Source: an uncultured Lachnospiraceae bacterium (GTDB lineage: Bacteria > Bacillota > Clostridia > Lachnospirales > Lachnospiraceae). Taken from it: a stretch of DNA of 17,279 bases. The notes under the pieces were generated by a model. That model worked only from the letters and a program-made list of their open reading frames with translations. It was not told where the DNA came from and made no database searches. Below are positions 1 through 7,874 of this stretch, one piece after another; position 1 is the first letter of the stretch; each line of letters opens with the position of its first letter. Position numbers and translations under genes: made by a program. The stretch is from assembly GCA_905201915.1 (NCBI GenBank), contig CAJKQE010000043.1, positions 1 through 17,279 on the forward strand, read 5' to 3'.

Positions 1-2130
1 ATTTAAGAGCTGATAGAAATCAACACCACTGATTTTCTCCTGAAAACAAGAACCAGCCGAAAAATAAGACAGCGCACGCATAGCTGCTGTGGTATGACCG
101 GAAGATACCAGCCCCATCTGAAGTCTTGACTTCATTTTTGCAATAATTTCATACAGACGCTTTTCATCATCTAATTTTGATGTTTTTAAAATTTCTTTTA
201 TCATTTCAAAGACAAAAGGAATATCCTTATAGAGTGCTTTCGCCTTTATTCCTGCCATTGGTGTAAATTTCTGGTTATCTTTAGAATCTGTAAATACACT
301 AATTCCAAACATAATACCACCGCTTCTGGCATTGATTTCATTAAACAAATCTCCATAATCATAGTGTTCTGTATCTACATATCCTAAAACAGATTTTAAA
401 ATTCCCATATAAGAAATCAATTCTTCCGGAATATGTTTCATATCAAAAAGCAGTTCTAAATATCCAATTCCATTGGTATCAATTTCATGGTGAAGAACTA
501 AAGTATCATCTACATGCTTTTCTGTATTATAGATTTTTGCACTTTCACTGCTAATGTCTTCTCTTTTTAAAAGAGGAATGGTTTTTAATGCTTCTTCTGT
601 TTCTTCTGCATCCTGATACTCTTTCAAATGTTTTGTGTCAGCCACTAACTTGTCCAATTCTTCCTGACTTAAAGATGCTTTATATTCTGCCAGCTTTTCT
701 GTCAGTGCTTTTTCTTTTTCTACTGCCAAACCACGCTTTGGATTTACTACTACAACAGAAGCATGGGTATTGGAAAGCAGGTATTTTTCAATGAGTTCTT
801 CAAAATATCCTGTATCTGCTTTTTTCTTCAATGATTCAAAAATATCCAGACACTTCAGACGTTCAAATGGTTTGGTATCATCATACAGCCATGTATCAAA
901 TACATCAATTCCATACATAAGGCCCTTAGGGAAAGAAGAATAATCTGCTTCACGGAAACGGAATTCAATATAATTAATTCCTGCCTCAATGGCTTTTTTA
1001 TCTACTCCATTCTTTACGATATCTTCTAACGTACTGCGGATAAGAGAAAGAAATCTATCCTTATCTGCCGGATTTGCATTTTTTGCAATAACAGAGAAAA
1101 ACGGCTGATAAATTCCGTCCTCATAAGAGCCCATAATATCCTTTCCAATTCCTTCTTCTAAAAGAACCTTCTTTAAAGGAGCTCCGGGAGCACTTAAAAG
1201 TGTGTAATCCAAAATTTCAAAAGCAACGCTTCTTTCAATATCAAGGCTGTCACCTACAACAATATTATAAGATAAGTAAGAATTATTTTCTTCCGGTTCG
1301 CTCTCTGTTACAGAATACTCCATTTCCACATTTCTGATTTCTGAAAAAGCTTTCTGACGTCCGATTTGAGAAGTAACAGAGATTTCATCATATTTACTTA
1401 AATATTCCTCATCCATCCAGTTCAGTCGCTCTTCCATATCCATATTTCCATACAAATAAATATAACTGTTTGCCGGATGATAATAACGGCTATGGAAGGA
1501 TAAAAATTCAGAATACTTCAAATCAGGAATATACTGAGGATCACCTCCTGACTCCACACCATAAGGGGTATCCGGAAACAGAGAATTAAAAATTTCTCTT
1601 TCCAGCACATCCTCCGGTGAAGAAAATGCCCCCTTCATTTCATTGTAAACTACACCATTTAAAGTAAGAGGGGCATCTGTATTTTCCAGCTCATAATGCC
1701 AGCCCTCCTGACGGAAAATCTCTTCTTTTTCATAAATATTCGGAAAAAACACAGCATCTAAATAAACATGCATTAAATTTTTAAAATCCTGTTCATTACA
1801 GCTTGCCACCGGATACATGGTTTTATCAGGGTAAGTCATAGCATTTAAAAAGGTATTTAAAGAACCTTTCACCAATTCTACAAAAGGATCTTTTAAGGGA
1901 AAGTTCTTAGAACCGCACAGTACACTATGCTCTAAAATATGTGCTACTCCGGTACTGTCTGACGGAGGTGTACGAAAAGCAATGTTAAACACCTTATTGT
2001 CATCCTCATTTTTCAGCACCATCACTCTGGCACCACTTTTTTTATGCTTTAATAAATAACCTTCCGAATGAATATCCGAAATTTTTTCTCTTAAAATCAA
2101 TTCATAAGCCGGTATTCTATCCATACGCAT
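1..2130 (-). CDS. M16C-family zinc metalloprotease (presequence-protease/insulinase-like), 3' end cut by window
   Basis: Reading leftward from ATG at 2130, 710 codons stay open to base 1, so the C-terminus is missing; family members of this kind are about 970 residues. The inverted zinc motif HxxEH is HILEH at residues 64-68, and the third ligand is Glu164 in VVYNEMKG, the spacing expected for M16 enzymes. The next halves (around residues 230-430 and from about 500) match the tandem clam-shell arrangement of M16C proteins. The M16C family degrades unstructured peptides inside the cell; no signal peptide is visible, so a cytoplasmic peptidase is likely. The start is set by GGAGG at 2138-2142, 7 nt upstream; an ATG at 2133-2135 is out of frame. 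The gene sits behind a hairpin and its own -10 box, so it is probably not part of the upstream operon. Confidence 0.93.
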   Translation of the reverse strand, partial: MRMDRIPAYELILREKISDIHSEGYLLKHKKSGARVMVLKNEDDNKVFNIAFRTPPSDSTGVAHILEHSVLCGSKNFPLKDPFVELVKGSLNTFLNAMTYPDKTMYPVASCNEQDFKNLMHVYLDAVFFPNIYEKEEIFRQEGWHYELENTDAPLTLNGVVYNEMKGAFSSPEDVLEREIFNSLFPDTPYGVESGGDPQYIPDLKYSEFLSFHSRYYHPANSYIYLYGNMDMEERLNWMDEEYLSKYDEISVTSQIGRQKAFSEIRNVEMEYSVTESEPEENNSYLSYNIVVGDSLDIERSVAFEILDYTLLSAPGAPLKKVLLEEGIGKDIMGSYEDGIYQPFFSVIAKNANPADKDRFLSLIRSTLEDIVKNGVDKKAIEAGINYIEFRFREADYSSFPKGLMYGIDVFDTWLYDDTKPFERLKCLDIFESLKKKADTGYFEELIEKYLLSNTHASVVVVNPKRGLAVEKEKALTEKLAEYKASLSQEELDKLVADTKHLKEYQDAEETEEALKTIPLLKREDISSESAKIYNTEKHVDDTLVLHHEIDTNGIGYLELLFDMKHIPEELISYMGILKSVLGYVDTEHYDYGDLFNEINARSGGIMFGISVFTDSKDNQKFTPMAGIKAKALYKDIPFVFEMIKEILKTSKLDDEKRLYEIIAKMKSRLQMGLVSSGHTTAAMRALSYFSAGSCFQEKISGVDFYQLLN

Positions 2131-2165
2131 GGCATTTCCTCCAAACTACTTTTTTCTAAGATAAC

Positions 2166-2174
2166 AGTATAACA
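2166..2174 (-). promoter_or_regulatory. Extended -10 promoter for the M16 protease gene
   Basis: The minus strand reads TGTTATACT, an extended -10 (TG-N-TATACT). A transcript would start near 2159 and leave a leader of about 29 nt. The -35 position, inside the neighbouring hairpin, is poor (TAGGAG), so the call rests on the extended -10. Confidence 0.4.
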
Positions 2175-2176
2175 CA

Positions 2177-2202
2177 AATCCCCCTATTCTCCTAGGGGGA
2201 TT
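2177..2202 (-). terminator. Perfect 10-bp hairpin after the spermidine-synthase-like gene
   Basis: Arms 2177-2186 and 2193-2202 pair perfectly (AATCCCCCTA / TAGGGGGATT) around a 6-nt loop. The hairpin begins 12 nt after the stop codon at 2215. The following minus-strand sequence TTTGTGTTAT is only moderately U-rich, so termination may be incomplete. On the plus strand the flank is also T-rich, but no plus-strand gene ends there. Confidence 0.6.
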
Positions 2203-2214
2203 ACCTTTATTTCT

Positions 2215-3741
2215 TTATTCCCAATTTTTCTCTGCCTCCAGATAATACTGCAAAAGTTTCGGGCTTGATAAAGAATTTACTTCCAACTCTTTTTTAGAAA
2301 GTTCATCTTCTCCAAATAAGAAAAGCCCCTGCAAATTATTCTGTGTCAGAAACTTTCCTTCCTGCTGCAATGTCAGATTCTCAATCTGAAGCTCTGTCTT
2401 AGATGCCAGCTGAAATCCCCAATCTCCAAAAGAAGGAACCTGCACATGATAGGGATATACAAAAGGAAGCTCCTGCTGAACAGTTTCATGAATACACCAA
2501 AAAGCATCACTGGCATAATACGGGCTGGTAGACTGAACAGCCATAACTCCCTCATCAGAAAGATTACGGCTGCACAGGCGATAAAATAAATCTGTATATA
2601 ATTTGTTTACCGTTTCACTGTTTGGATCAGGCATATCTACCAAAATCACATCATAAAGCCCTTTTCCGACATTACTCTCTAAAAATTCATAAGCATCTTC
2701 GTTATAAATCTTTAATTTAGAGCTGTCTAAAGAGTCCTCATTTAATTTTTTAATATCTTTATGATTTCTGCAAAGCTCTGTTACTCCTATATCTAAATCT
2801 ACCAAATCAATTTGCTGAGTTTCCGAATATTTCAATACTTCACGCACAGCAAGTCCATCTCCGCCTCCTAAAATCAGTACCTTTTCCCGTTTCTTTGCCG
2901 CCGACATAGGCACATGAACCAAAACTTCATGATAACGATACTCATCCATAGAAGAAAACTGAATATTTCCATTAATATAAAGGCGTACATCATCTTTATG
3001 TTTGGTAAGTACCAATTTCTGATAAGGTGTCTGTTCAGAATAAATAACCTTATCACGATATAATCCCTGCTCAATGCCAGATGCCAAATTTTCTGAAAAC
3101 AACATTCCCAATATCATTCCCACACCGGCAATATAAATCATTACTTTCCAAAGAATTGTCCGTGTTATATAGCTATGATAAGAATACAAAATAAACAGCG
3201 AAATTCCCAAATTCATTGCTCCTACGAAAAATGCCGTAGAAAAATATCCCAACTGGGGAAGTAAAAGCAAGGGGAATGCAATAGAACCTGCTAATCCGCC
3301 AATATAGTCAAAGCTGAAAATACTAGACAGAGTAATGCGCAGATTTCCTGCATTTTCCTCAATAATTCTGGTCAAAAGAGGAATTTCCAGACCTACCAGA
3401 ACACCGATCAGAATAATTTCGCTGTACATTACAAGGGAATAGCTTTCTAAATATACATTTGCCAGAAACAACAAAATAGAGCTTGTTCCTCCCAATATTC
3501 CCACACCGATTTCAACGAAAATAAACCAATCAAATAATTGCACCTTTATAAATTTTGATAAATAGGAACCTAGTCCCATAGCACACATATAAAGCCCTAT
3601 GGTAATGGAAAACTGCAAAATACTGTCTCCCAAAAGATAAGAGCTCACTGAGCTGATTAAAAGCTCGTACACCATAGAACAACCGGAAATCACAAAAGTT
3701 GTAAACATTAAACGTCTGTATGAAAACTTTATTTCCTGCAT
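2215..3741 (-). CDS. Membrane-embedded spermidine-synthase-like aminopropyltransferase (7 TM + SpeE domain)
   Basis: 508 residues in two parts. Residues about 11-216 hold some seven hydrophobic helices. Residues about 230-450 form a spermidine synthase fold: YQKLVLTK (240-247), the LYINGNIQ strand (254-261), the decarboxy-SAM-binding GGGDG (292-296), the acidic VDLD (314-317), and DMPDP (369-373) where classical enzymes have DSTDP. Both aspartates usually involved in catalysis (369 and 372) are kept, so activity is plausible. This is the 'spermidine synthase with N-terminal membrane domain' architecture. The true acceptor is unknown; it may not be putrescine. The start overlaps the DUF350 stop by one base (TAATG), indicating translational coupling. 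No SAM decarboxylase gene is present nearby, so the donor would have to come from elsewhere. Family call is firm; substrate is open. Confidence 0.88.
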   Translation of the reverse strand: MQEIKFSYRRLMFTTFVISGCSMVYELLISSVSSYLLGDSILQFSITIGLYMCAMGLGSYLSKFIKVQLFDWFIFVEIGVGILGGTSSILLFLANVYLESYSLVMYSEIILIGVLVGLEIPLLTRIIEENAGNLRITLSSIFSFDYIGGLAGSIAFPLLLLPQLGYFSTAFFVGAMNLGISLFILYSYHSYITRTILWKVMIYIAGVGMILGMLFSENLASGIEQGLYRDKVIYSEQTPYQKLVLTKHKDDVRLYINGNIQFSSMDEYRYHEVLVHVPMSAAKKREKVLILGGGDGLAVREVLKYSETQQIDLVDLDIGVTELCRNHKDIKKLNEDSLDSSKLKIYNEDAYEFLESNVGKGLYDVILVDMPDPNSETVNKLYTDLFYRLCSRNLSDEGVMAVQSTSPYYASDAFWCIHETVQQELPFVYPYHVQVPSFGDWGFQLASKTELQIENLTLQQEGKFLTQNNLQGLFLFGEDELSKKELEVNSLSSPKLLQYYLEAEKNWE

Positions 3742-4163
3742 TACATAATTACTCCACTGATTACAATCGCCAATCCTACAAAAATTCCTGCTGTCATAAT
3801 ACCTGCTGCGGGATTTCCGTCACCAATTTCTTTATTCAAATCATACTTTCTATTTAAAAGCAATGTAATAAAATATCCAATAATACAGAAAATCAAGCCA
3901 ATTACATAATAATAAATCGTAGATGCCACACCTTCCAAAATACTTTCCTCCACGGCCGCTGCCTGTGGTGACATAATAGCTGCTTTAATAATAATTCCAA
4001 TAGCAACAGAAATTCCTGCTGTAACACAACCTACTGCTACATTTCCCTTTTTAATCTCTGTAGGAAAATGACAGGGAATTACCCAATCCACCACCATATT
4101 TCCTAAAAGCATCAAACCAGTTCCCAGCACACAATAAATAACAATTAACAATAATTCTTCCAT
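3741..4163 (-). CDS. DUF350 family four-helix membrane protein
   Basis: 140 residues with four predicted membrane helices (about 4-29, 42-63, 80-104, 117-139). The protein is an internal duplication: residues 36-59 and 112-135 share the pattern E-I-x-x-G-N-x-A-x-G-x-x-T-A-G-I, typical of DUF350 (the family of E. coli YjfL). Function is not established. DUF350 proteins are repeatedly found beside polyamine-type enzymes and envelope-stress proteins, which agrees with the downstream aminopropyltransferase. ATG at 4163 is preceded by GGAGG at 9 nt spacing. It lies 25 nt after the DUF4178 gene and overlaps the next start by one base, so the three genes form one operon. Confidence 0.88.
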   Translation of the reverse strand: MEELLLIVIYCVLGTGLMLLGNMVVDWVIPCHFPTEIKKGNVAVGCVTAGISVAIGIIIKAAIMSPQAAAVEESILEGVASTIYYYVIGLIFCIIGYFITLLLNRKYDLNKEIGDGNPAAGIMTAGIFVGLAIVISGVIM

Positions 4164-4188
4164 ATAATTAGTCCTCCATCTTTTCTAT

Positions 4189-5337
4189 TTATTTTCCAAA
4201 ACCAATTCCGCCTCCGGAAGACGTTCTCGTACCTGTGCTTCCCTGACGTACCGTATTGGAATAATTACGATATGTATCTGAGTAATTATAATCAGGCACT
4301 GTTCCACTATAATTCTGATATCCGCTTGCTCGATTATCATATCTGGAAGCATCTCTTGAAAATCCTCTGAAATAATAAAAGCTACGATAATGTCTTGCCG
4401 TTGTTGATGTAGCGTGGTAAGGATTGCTGGTACTTTGATATGCAAAAGCTCTGCTGCTTGCCTGCACCATAGTTTTTCCCTCTTCACTTTCATATACCAG
4501 ACAATACTCATGCTCTGTTAAAATCGCCACACTTTTATCTTCGGTATTTTCCTGCACATCTTCTGTTTCTCCGTCAATGGCATTAATAATATCCTTTGCT
4601 GCCATTTCTATGGAACGACTTGTACTGTACACATCGGCTTTTTCCTCTTCATTTAAATCTGAGGTAATGGAGGTTTCATAAAAATAAAAGGAAGAGTCCT
4701 CCAAATAATTTCGAATTTCCTTTTTCGATGCACTTTTCGTCATTGCCCATATTCCACATGCCATTATCGCTATTACAACCAATGCAATGATTTTATTGTT
4801 CCTTCCTTTTCTCTTTTGCATAGTTTGCGGGTGTCTTGGCTGACAATTATTATAATCCACACGAAATTGTCGATTTTCTACCTGCTGCAAATCACTGGCT
4901 ATTTCAATTTCATCTTTATCCAAATAATAGCCCTTTGCGTACTCAGTTTCACCGTCCCAATGTTCCACGGACATTAAATATTCCCCTGTGCTGTCTTCAT
5001 ATTCTGTATAAGAAGCTTTCTCCCCCTGCTCTGCATCCACATTTCCAAACCAGCCTAATACTTCTTCTACACCGGAGTCTGCATTTTTCCAGCCCTGGGC
5101 ATCCAGCTCTTCTTCTGAAAACCCCTTACTGTCACAAGATGTATAGATTGCATATTCATCATAAATTTCATCAACACTTAACCAGCGCAACTTACCGTTT
5201 TGGAGATTTTGCACATAATATTCTGTCCACCTGGCTCCGTCACTGCGATTAACCAGTTCAATACCACCTAAAATCTGATAAAGTTCTCCTTCGATTTTAA
5301 TGCGGTCGCCTTTTCTAAATTTTAATGGTTCCTCCAT
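4189..5337 (-). CDS. DUF4178 domain protein with single membrane anchor and Tyr/Ser/Gly-rich tail
   Basis: 382 residues from ATG 5337. A GTG three bases earlier would add one residue, but the GGGGG Shine-Dalgarno run is better spaced for the ATG (6 nt). Residues about 5-150 match DUF4178 (FRKGDRIKIEGELYQILGGI at 7-26, then RWLSVDEIYDEYAIY at 51-65). A basic stretch (175-182) precedes one membrane helix (183-200), so the DUF4178 domain is probably cytoplasmic and residues 205-382 external. The tail from about 300 is rich in Tyr, Ser, Asn and Arg and ends in GGGIGFGK. It is the first gene of the operon with DUF350 and the membrane aminopropyltransferase. The molecular role is unknown; the family is commonly found in this neighbourhood. 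Confidence 0.82.
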   Translation of the reverse strand: MEEPLKFRKGDRIKIEGELYQILGGIELVNRSDGARWTEYYVQNLQNGKLRWLSVDEIYDEYAIYTSCDSKGFSEEELDAQGWKNADSGVEEVLGWFGNVDAEQGEKASYTEYEDSTGEYLMSVEHWDGETEYAKGYYLDKDEIEIASDLQQVENRQFRVDYNNCQPRHPQTMQKRKGRNNKIIALVVIAIMACGIWAMTKSASKKEIRNYLEDSSFYFYETSITSDLNEEEKADVYSTSRSIEMAAKDIINAIDGETEDVQENTEDKSVAILTEHEYCLVYESEEGKTMVQASSRAFAYQSTSNPYHATSTTARHYRSFYYFRGFSRDASRYDNRASGYQNYSGTVPDYNYSDTYRNYSNTVRQGSTGTRTSSGGGIGFGK

Positions 5338-5368
5338 CACTTTCCCCCTATCTATTTTTATAAGCTAC

Positions 5369-5397
5369 AGTATACCTGAAAATAGTATCTTTATCCA
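5369..5397 (-). promoter_or_regulatory. Probable sigma-A promoter of the DUF4178-DUF350-aminopropyltransferase operon
   Basis: The minus strand has TGGATA (5392-5397), a 17-bp spacer and TATACT (5369-5374): 4/6 and 5/6 matches to consensus at ideal spacing. Transcription would start near 5362, about 25 nt before the first start codon. Called from sequence alone. Confidence 0.5.
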
Positions 5398-5424
5398 GGA
5401 ATTATTTATAAGTGTCTCAAGTTC

Positions 5425-5479
5425 AATAAATAAGTGTCTATTTTTAGCTTTTTATGCACAAAATAGACACTTATTTATT
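5425..5479. repeat. Perfect 20-bp inverted repeat with 15-nt loop
   Basis: Bases 5425-5444 are the exact reverse complement of 5460-5479, separated by 5445-5459. The left half of the dyad begins AATAAATAAGTGTCT. A further direct copy of the core ATAAGTGTCT lies at 5408-5417. The dyad starts at the last base of the phosphoribosyltransferase-like gene's stop codon. It may terminate that gene, but the stem is AT-rich and no U-tract follows it on the minus strand. It could instead be the ends of a tiny mobile-element remnant or a protein-binding dyad. Confidence 0.85.
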
Positions 5480-6120
5480 TACAATTTCGAATATCCATAT
5501 CCATTTACAATAGCATCGATTTTTTCCTTTTTCTTACACATAGGGCAATCCTGTGCTTGATAAGATTCATAATTTGGAATATCCTGCTTATGGAAAACTG
5601 CATTAATATCAATTCCTGCAACTTTATTTACCGCACTGAAAATTGCAGATACCCCTTGAATTTTTCCCCCGTAATACAACACGCTTTCCATACACTGACG
5701 AAGCGTTTCTCCTGTGGTAATAGAGCCCATTAAAATCACCACGTTCCTGTTTTTTACCATGTGCTGAATATTGTCACGAAACAGCACTTGTCCATTTGGA
5801 TGAAACTCAGGAGTCACAATATAAATAGTTTTATGTGCATTCATAGAAAGCACACCCGCCTTTGCCAACTCCTCTGCCAGAAATGCTCCTACAACCTCAA
5901 GTCCATCCAGGCAGATAATAGAGTCTACCGGAGTTGTAGTTTCATATCTCTGTGACAGCACTGTTGCAATCCTGCCAGCTTCTGCACATCTTGTCTTCAT
6001 AGTGGTCATATCCAAATAATGGGTAATGTGAGACTGTGAAGTTACAAAATGTCCAGGAATAATTTTTAACTGGATTTTTTCATCACTCTGTGCATACACC
6101 TTAAACATCCTTTTCTCCAT
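5479..6120 (-). CDS. Orotate-phosphoribosyltransferase-like protein with degenerate PRPP loop
   Basis: 213 residues, the usual length for a type I phosphoribosyltransferase. Residues 66-90 (DSIICLDGLEVVGAFLAEEL) and 127-140 (VVILMGSITTGETL) align with the core and PRPP loop. The C-terminal CPMC (192-195) resembles the CPLC segment near the end of many PyrE-like proteins. The acidic pair normally just before the TTG loop (VDDxxTTG) is replaced by Met131-Gly132, while S-I-T-T-G-E-T is intact. Loss of this pair usually weakens ribose binding and catalysis, so the protein may be a sensor, act on something other than orotate, or work differently. It stands alone between terminator-like structures with its own promoter; no pyrimidine genes are adjacent. 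ATG 6120 follows a GGAGG at about 8 nt. Family is likely; function uncertain. Confidence 0.72.
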   Translation of the reverse strand: MEKRMFKVYAQSDEKIQLKIIPGHFVTSQSHITHYLDMTTMKTRCAEAGRIATVLSQRYETTTPVDSIICLDGLEVVGAFLAEELAKAGVLSMNAHKTIYIVTPEFHPNGQVLFRDNIQHMVKNRNVVILMGSITTGETLRQCMESVLYYGGKIQGVSAIFSAVNKVAGIDINAVFHKQDIPNYESYQAQDCPMCKKKEKIDAIVNGYGYSKL

Positions 6121-6172
6121 ACAAATACCTCCTACTCTCCTTATAATCTCCTCACAATTTTCTGATAATTTT

Positions 6173-6181
6173 ATTATAGCA
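6173..6181 (-). promoter_or_regulatory. Extended -10 promoter for the phosphoribosyltransferase-like gene
   Basis: The minus strand reads TGCTATAAT, a perfect extended -10. The -35 at 17 bp spacing is weak (TTTATT). The start site would be near 6166, leaving a 45-nt leader. It lies between the upstream operon's terminator and the gene. Confidence 0.55.
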
Positions 6182-6247
6182 GTTCACAGAGCAGAAATAA
6201 AGGAGATTTTATTTATATTTTCTGATTGTATTTACATCAAAGTTATT

Positions 6248-6311
6248 AAAAAACAAAAGTTCTGAAACGCATTTCCTATAAAATTTAGAAATTTAATCGT
6301 CCCAGAACTCT
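6248..6311 (-). terminator. Intrinsic terminator of the oxidoreductase/BCCT operon
   Basis: Arms 6298-6311 and 6256-6269 form a 14-bp stem in RNA (three G-U pairs, otherwise Watson-Crick) around a long AU-rich loop, followed by UUUUGUUUUUU. It begins about 16 nt after the BCCT stop codon and closes the operon. Confidence 0.75.
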
Positions 6312-6326
6312 TATTCTCTCTTCTTT

Positions 6327-7838
6327 CTAACAATCTCTTTCTTTCAACATTTTTATCACTGACAGAATAAGCAAAAATATTACACCAATCAATGGCAGGG
6401 CAGCAATAACAGATACTGACTGTATTGCCTTCAATCCACCAATAATCATTAACCCTACTGAAAGGGCACAGAAAATCAATGCCCAACAAATACGATTCCA
6501 TCTTGCCGGTTCTTCTTTTCTTCCAATTGACTTTGTCGTAGTTCCTGCCAAAACATAGGCACAAGAATCAATTGTTGTTGCAAGATAAATAAAACACAAT
6601 ACACAAACTGCTATCATAACCAGCTTTGGAAGAGGTAGCGTCTGCAAAATAGCTGCTACCGCTTCGCTTTGTCCTTTTTCTTCCAAAATTCCTGCTATAT
6701 CTAAAGCTCCGGTTTTCTGTAAATACAGAGAATAACCTCCAAAAATCATAAAGCTTGTACAGCATCCCAATGTACCCCAAATCATCTGCCCCCAGATTAC
6801 GTTTCTAATTGTTCTTCCTCTGGATATTCTGGCTACAAACATTCCCATCATAGGCATAAATGCAATCCACCAGCCCCAGTAAAAAACAGTCCAGCGTTCT
6901 ACAAAGCTTTCGTTTTCATAAGGTGCCATTCTGGTATTCAAATGTATAAATTCAGAAGCATACAGACCTAAGGAATTAATTTCTGCTTTTATAAGACTTA
7001 CTGTTGGTCCTGCAAATAAGATAAACATCATAACAGCAATTGCCAACCACACATTAAAAGTGCTGAGCTTTTTCAGTCCTTTTTCCAATCCCAGATACAA
7101 CGTTCCTGCAAATATAAACATCCAAACAATCAAAATCCCTGTAGTCATCCACATCTCATATTTTTTTGAAATCCCGAAAACTTGTCTTAAAACCTCGGAT
7201 ACTACCGGAGCGCCAATTCCCAGAGAGGTACCAATAGAGCCAATAATTCCAAAAACAACAAAAATATCAATCAAATTACCTACCCAGCCATCAGCATGTT
7301 TTCCAATAATCGGACGACAAGCTGTACTAATCCTGATTTTCCTGTCTTTTCTTACAAACATAGCATAAGCTACTGCCACGACTGCCGGCGTATAAAACGC
7401 CCACGCACTTAATCCCCAATGAAACTGTCCATACATGTGTGCATATTCATAAGCCTGTTCTGAAAAAGGTTCAAGGGAAAAAGGTGTATCTGTCACATAA
7501 TAAATTGGTTCTAAAAATCCCATAATTACAATACTGGAGCCAACTCCTGCTGTAAACATCATAGAAATCCACGCAAAATTGGAGTGTTCTGGTTTTTCTT
7601 CCGGTTTTCCAAATTTTATATGAGCATATTTACTGAATGTAAGCCATAACAACAATGTAAAGGAGGCAAGGCAGGTAAGAATATACAGCCATCCCATTTT
7701 CTGAGTACAAAAATCATAAAGCATATTAATCACAAACTCTGACTCATCTCGAAAAATATACAATGGTACAATGAGAAGCACTGCAACAATCAATGCAGGA
7801 ATAAATATTCTTTTTTCTATGTTTTGAAATCGTTTCAT
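6327..7838 (-). CDS. BCCT-family transporter (betaine/carnitine/choline type)
   Basis: 503 residues from ATG 7838, chosen over an ATG at 7871 because GGAGG sits at 7847-7851, 8 nt upstream. About twelve membrane helices. Family signature: WTVFYWGWW (316-324) followed by FVARISRGRTIRN (334-346), the tryptophan-rich box and conserved loop of BCCT carriers. Early helix FTAGVGSSIVIMGFLEP (95-111) is, from memory, nearer the carnitine antiporter CaiT (GxGSS) than the sodium-coupled betaine carrier BetP (GMGIG); a tool alignment is needed. BCCT proteins move quaternary ammonium compounds, but the neighbours process amino or keto acids and contain no choline, carnitine or betaine enzymes, so the substrate is open. 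Last gene of the operon, 36 nt after the acyl-CoA synthetase. Confidence 0.93.
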   Translation of the reverse strand: MKRFQNIEKRIFIPALIVAVLLIVPLYIFRDESEFVINMLYDFCTQKMGWLYILTCLASFTLLLWLTFSKYAHIKFGKPEEKPEHSNFAWISMMFTAGVGSSIVIMGFLEPIYYVTDTPFSLEPFSEQAYEYAHMYGQFHWGLSAWAFYTPAVVAVAYAMFVRKDRKIRISTACRPIIGKHADGWVGNLIDIFVVFGIIGSIGTSLGIGAPVVSEVLRQVFGISKKYEMWMTTGILIVWMFIFAGTLYLGLEKGLKKLSTFNVWLAIAVMMFILFAGPTVSLIKAEINSLGLYASEFIHLNTRMAPYENESFVERWTVFYWGWWIAFMPMMGMFVARISRGRTIRNVIWGQMIWGTLGCCTSFMIFGGYSLYLQKTGALDIAGILEEKGQSEAVAAILQTLPLPKLVMIAVCVLCFIYLATTIDSCAYVLAGTTTKSIGRKEEPARWNRICWALIFCALSVGLMIIGGLKAIQSVSVIAALPLIGVIFLLILSVIKMLKERDC

Positions 7839-7874
7839 ATTTTCTGCCTCCTTCCCCCTTGCATAAAGCATCTG

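Noticed and set aside
4185..4511. Minus-strand 108-codon open frame
   Set aside because: Alternate frame inside the well-supported DUF4178 gene; no start signal and no family match.
4836..5252. Plus-strand 138-codon open frame
   Set aside because: Antisense to the DUF4178 gene, no ribosome binding site, composition of a shadow frame (Leu/His/Pro-rich), no recognisable family.
6256..6311. GTTCT and AGAAC half-sites matching the putative operators
   Set aside because: They lie in the two arms of a transcription terminator stem and lack the N3/N7 arrangement, so a chance match is the simplest reading.
7839..7871. Longer N-terminus for the BCCT transporter
   Set aside because: The added codons contain the GGAGG that serves ATG 7838.
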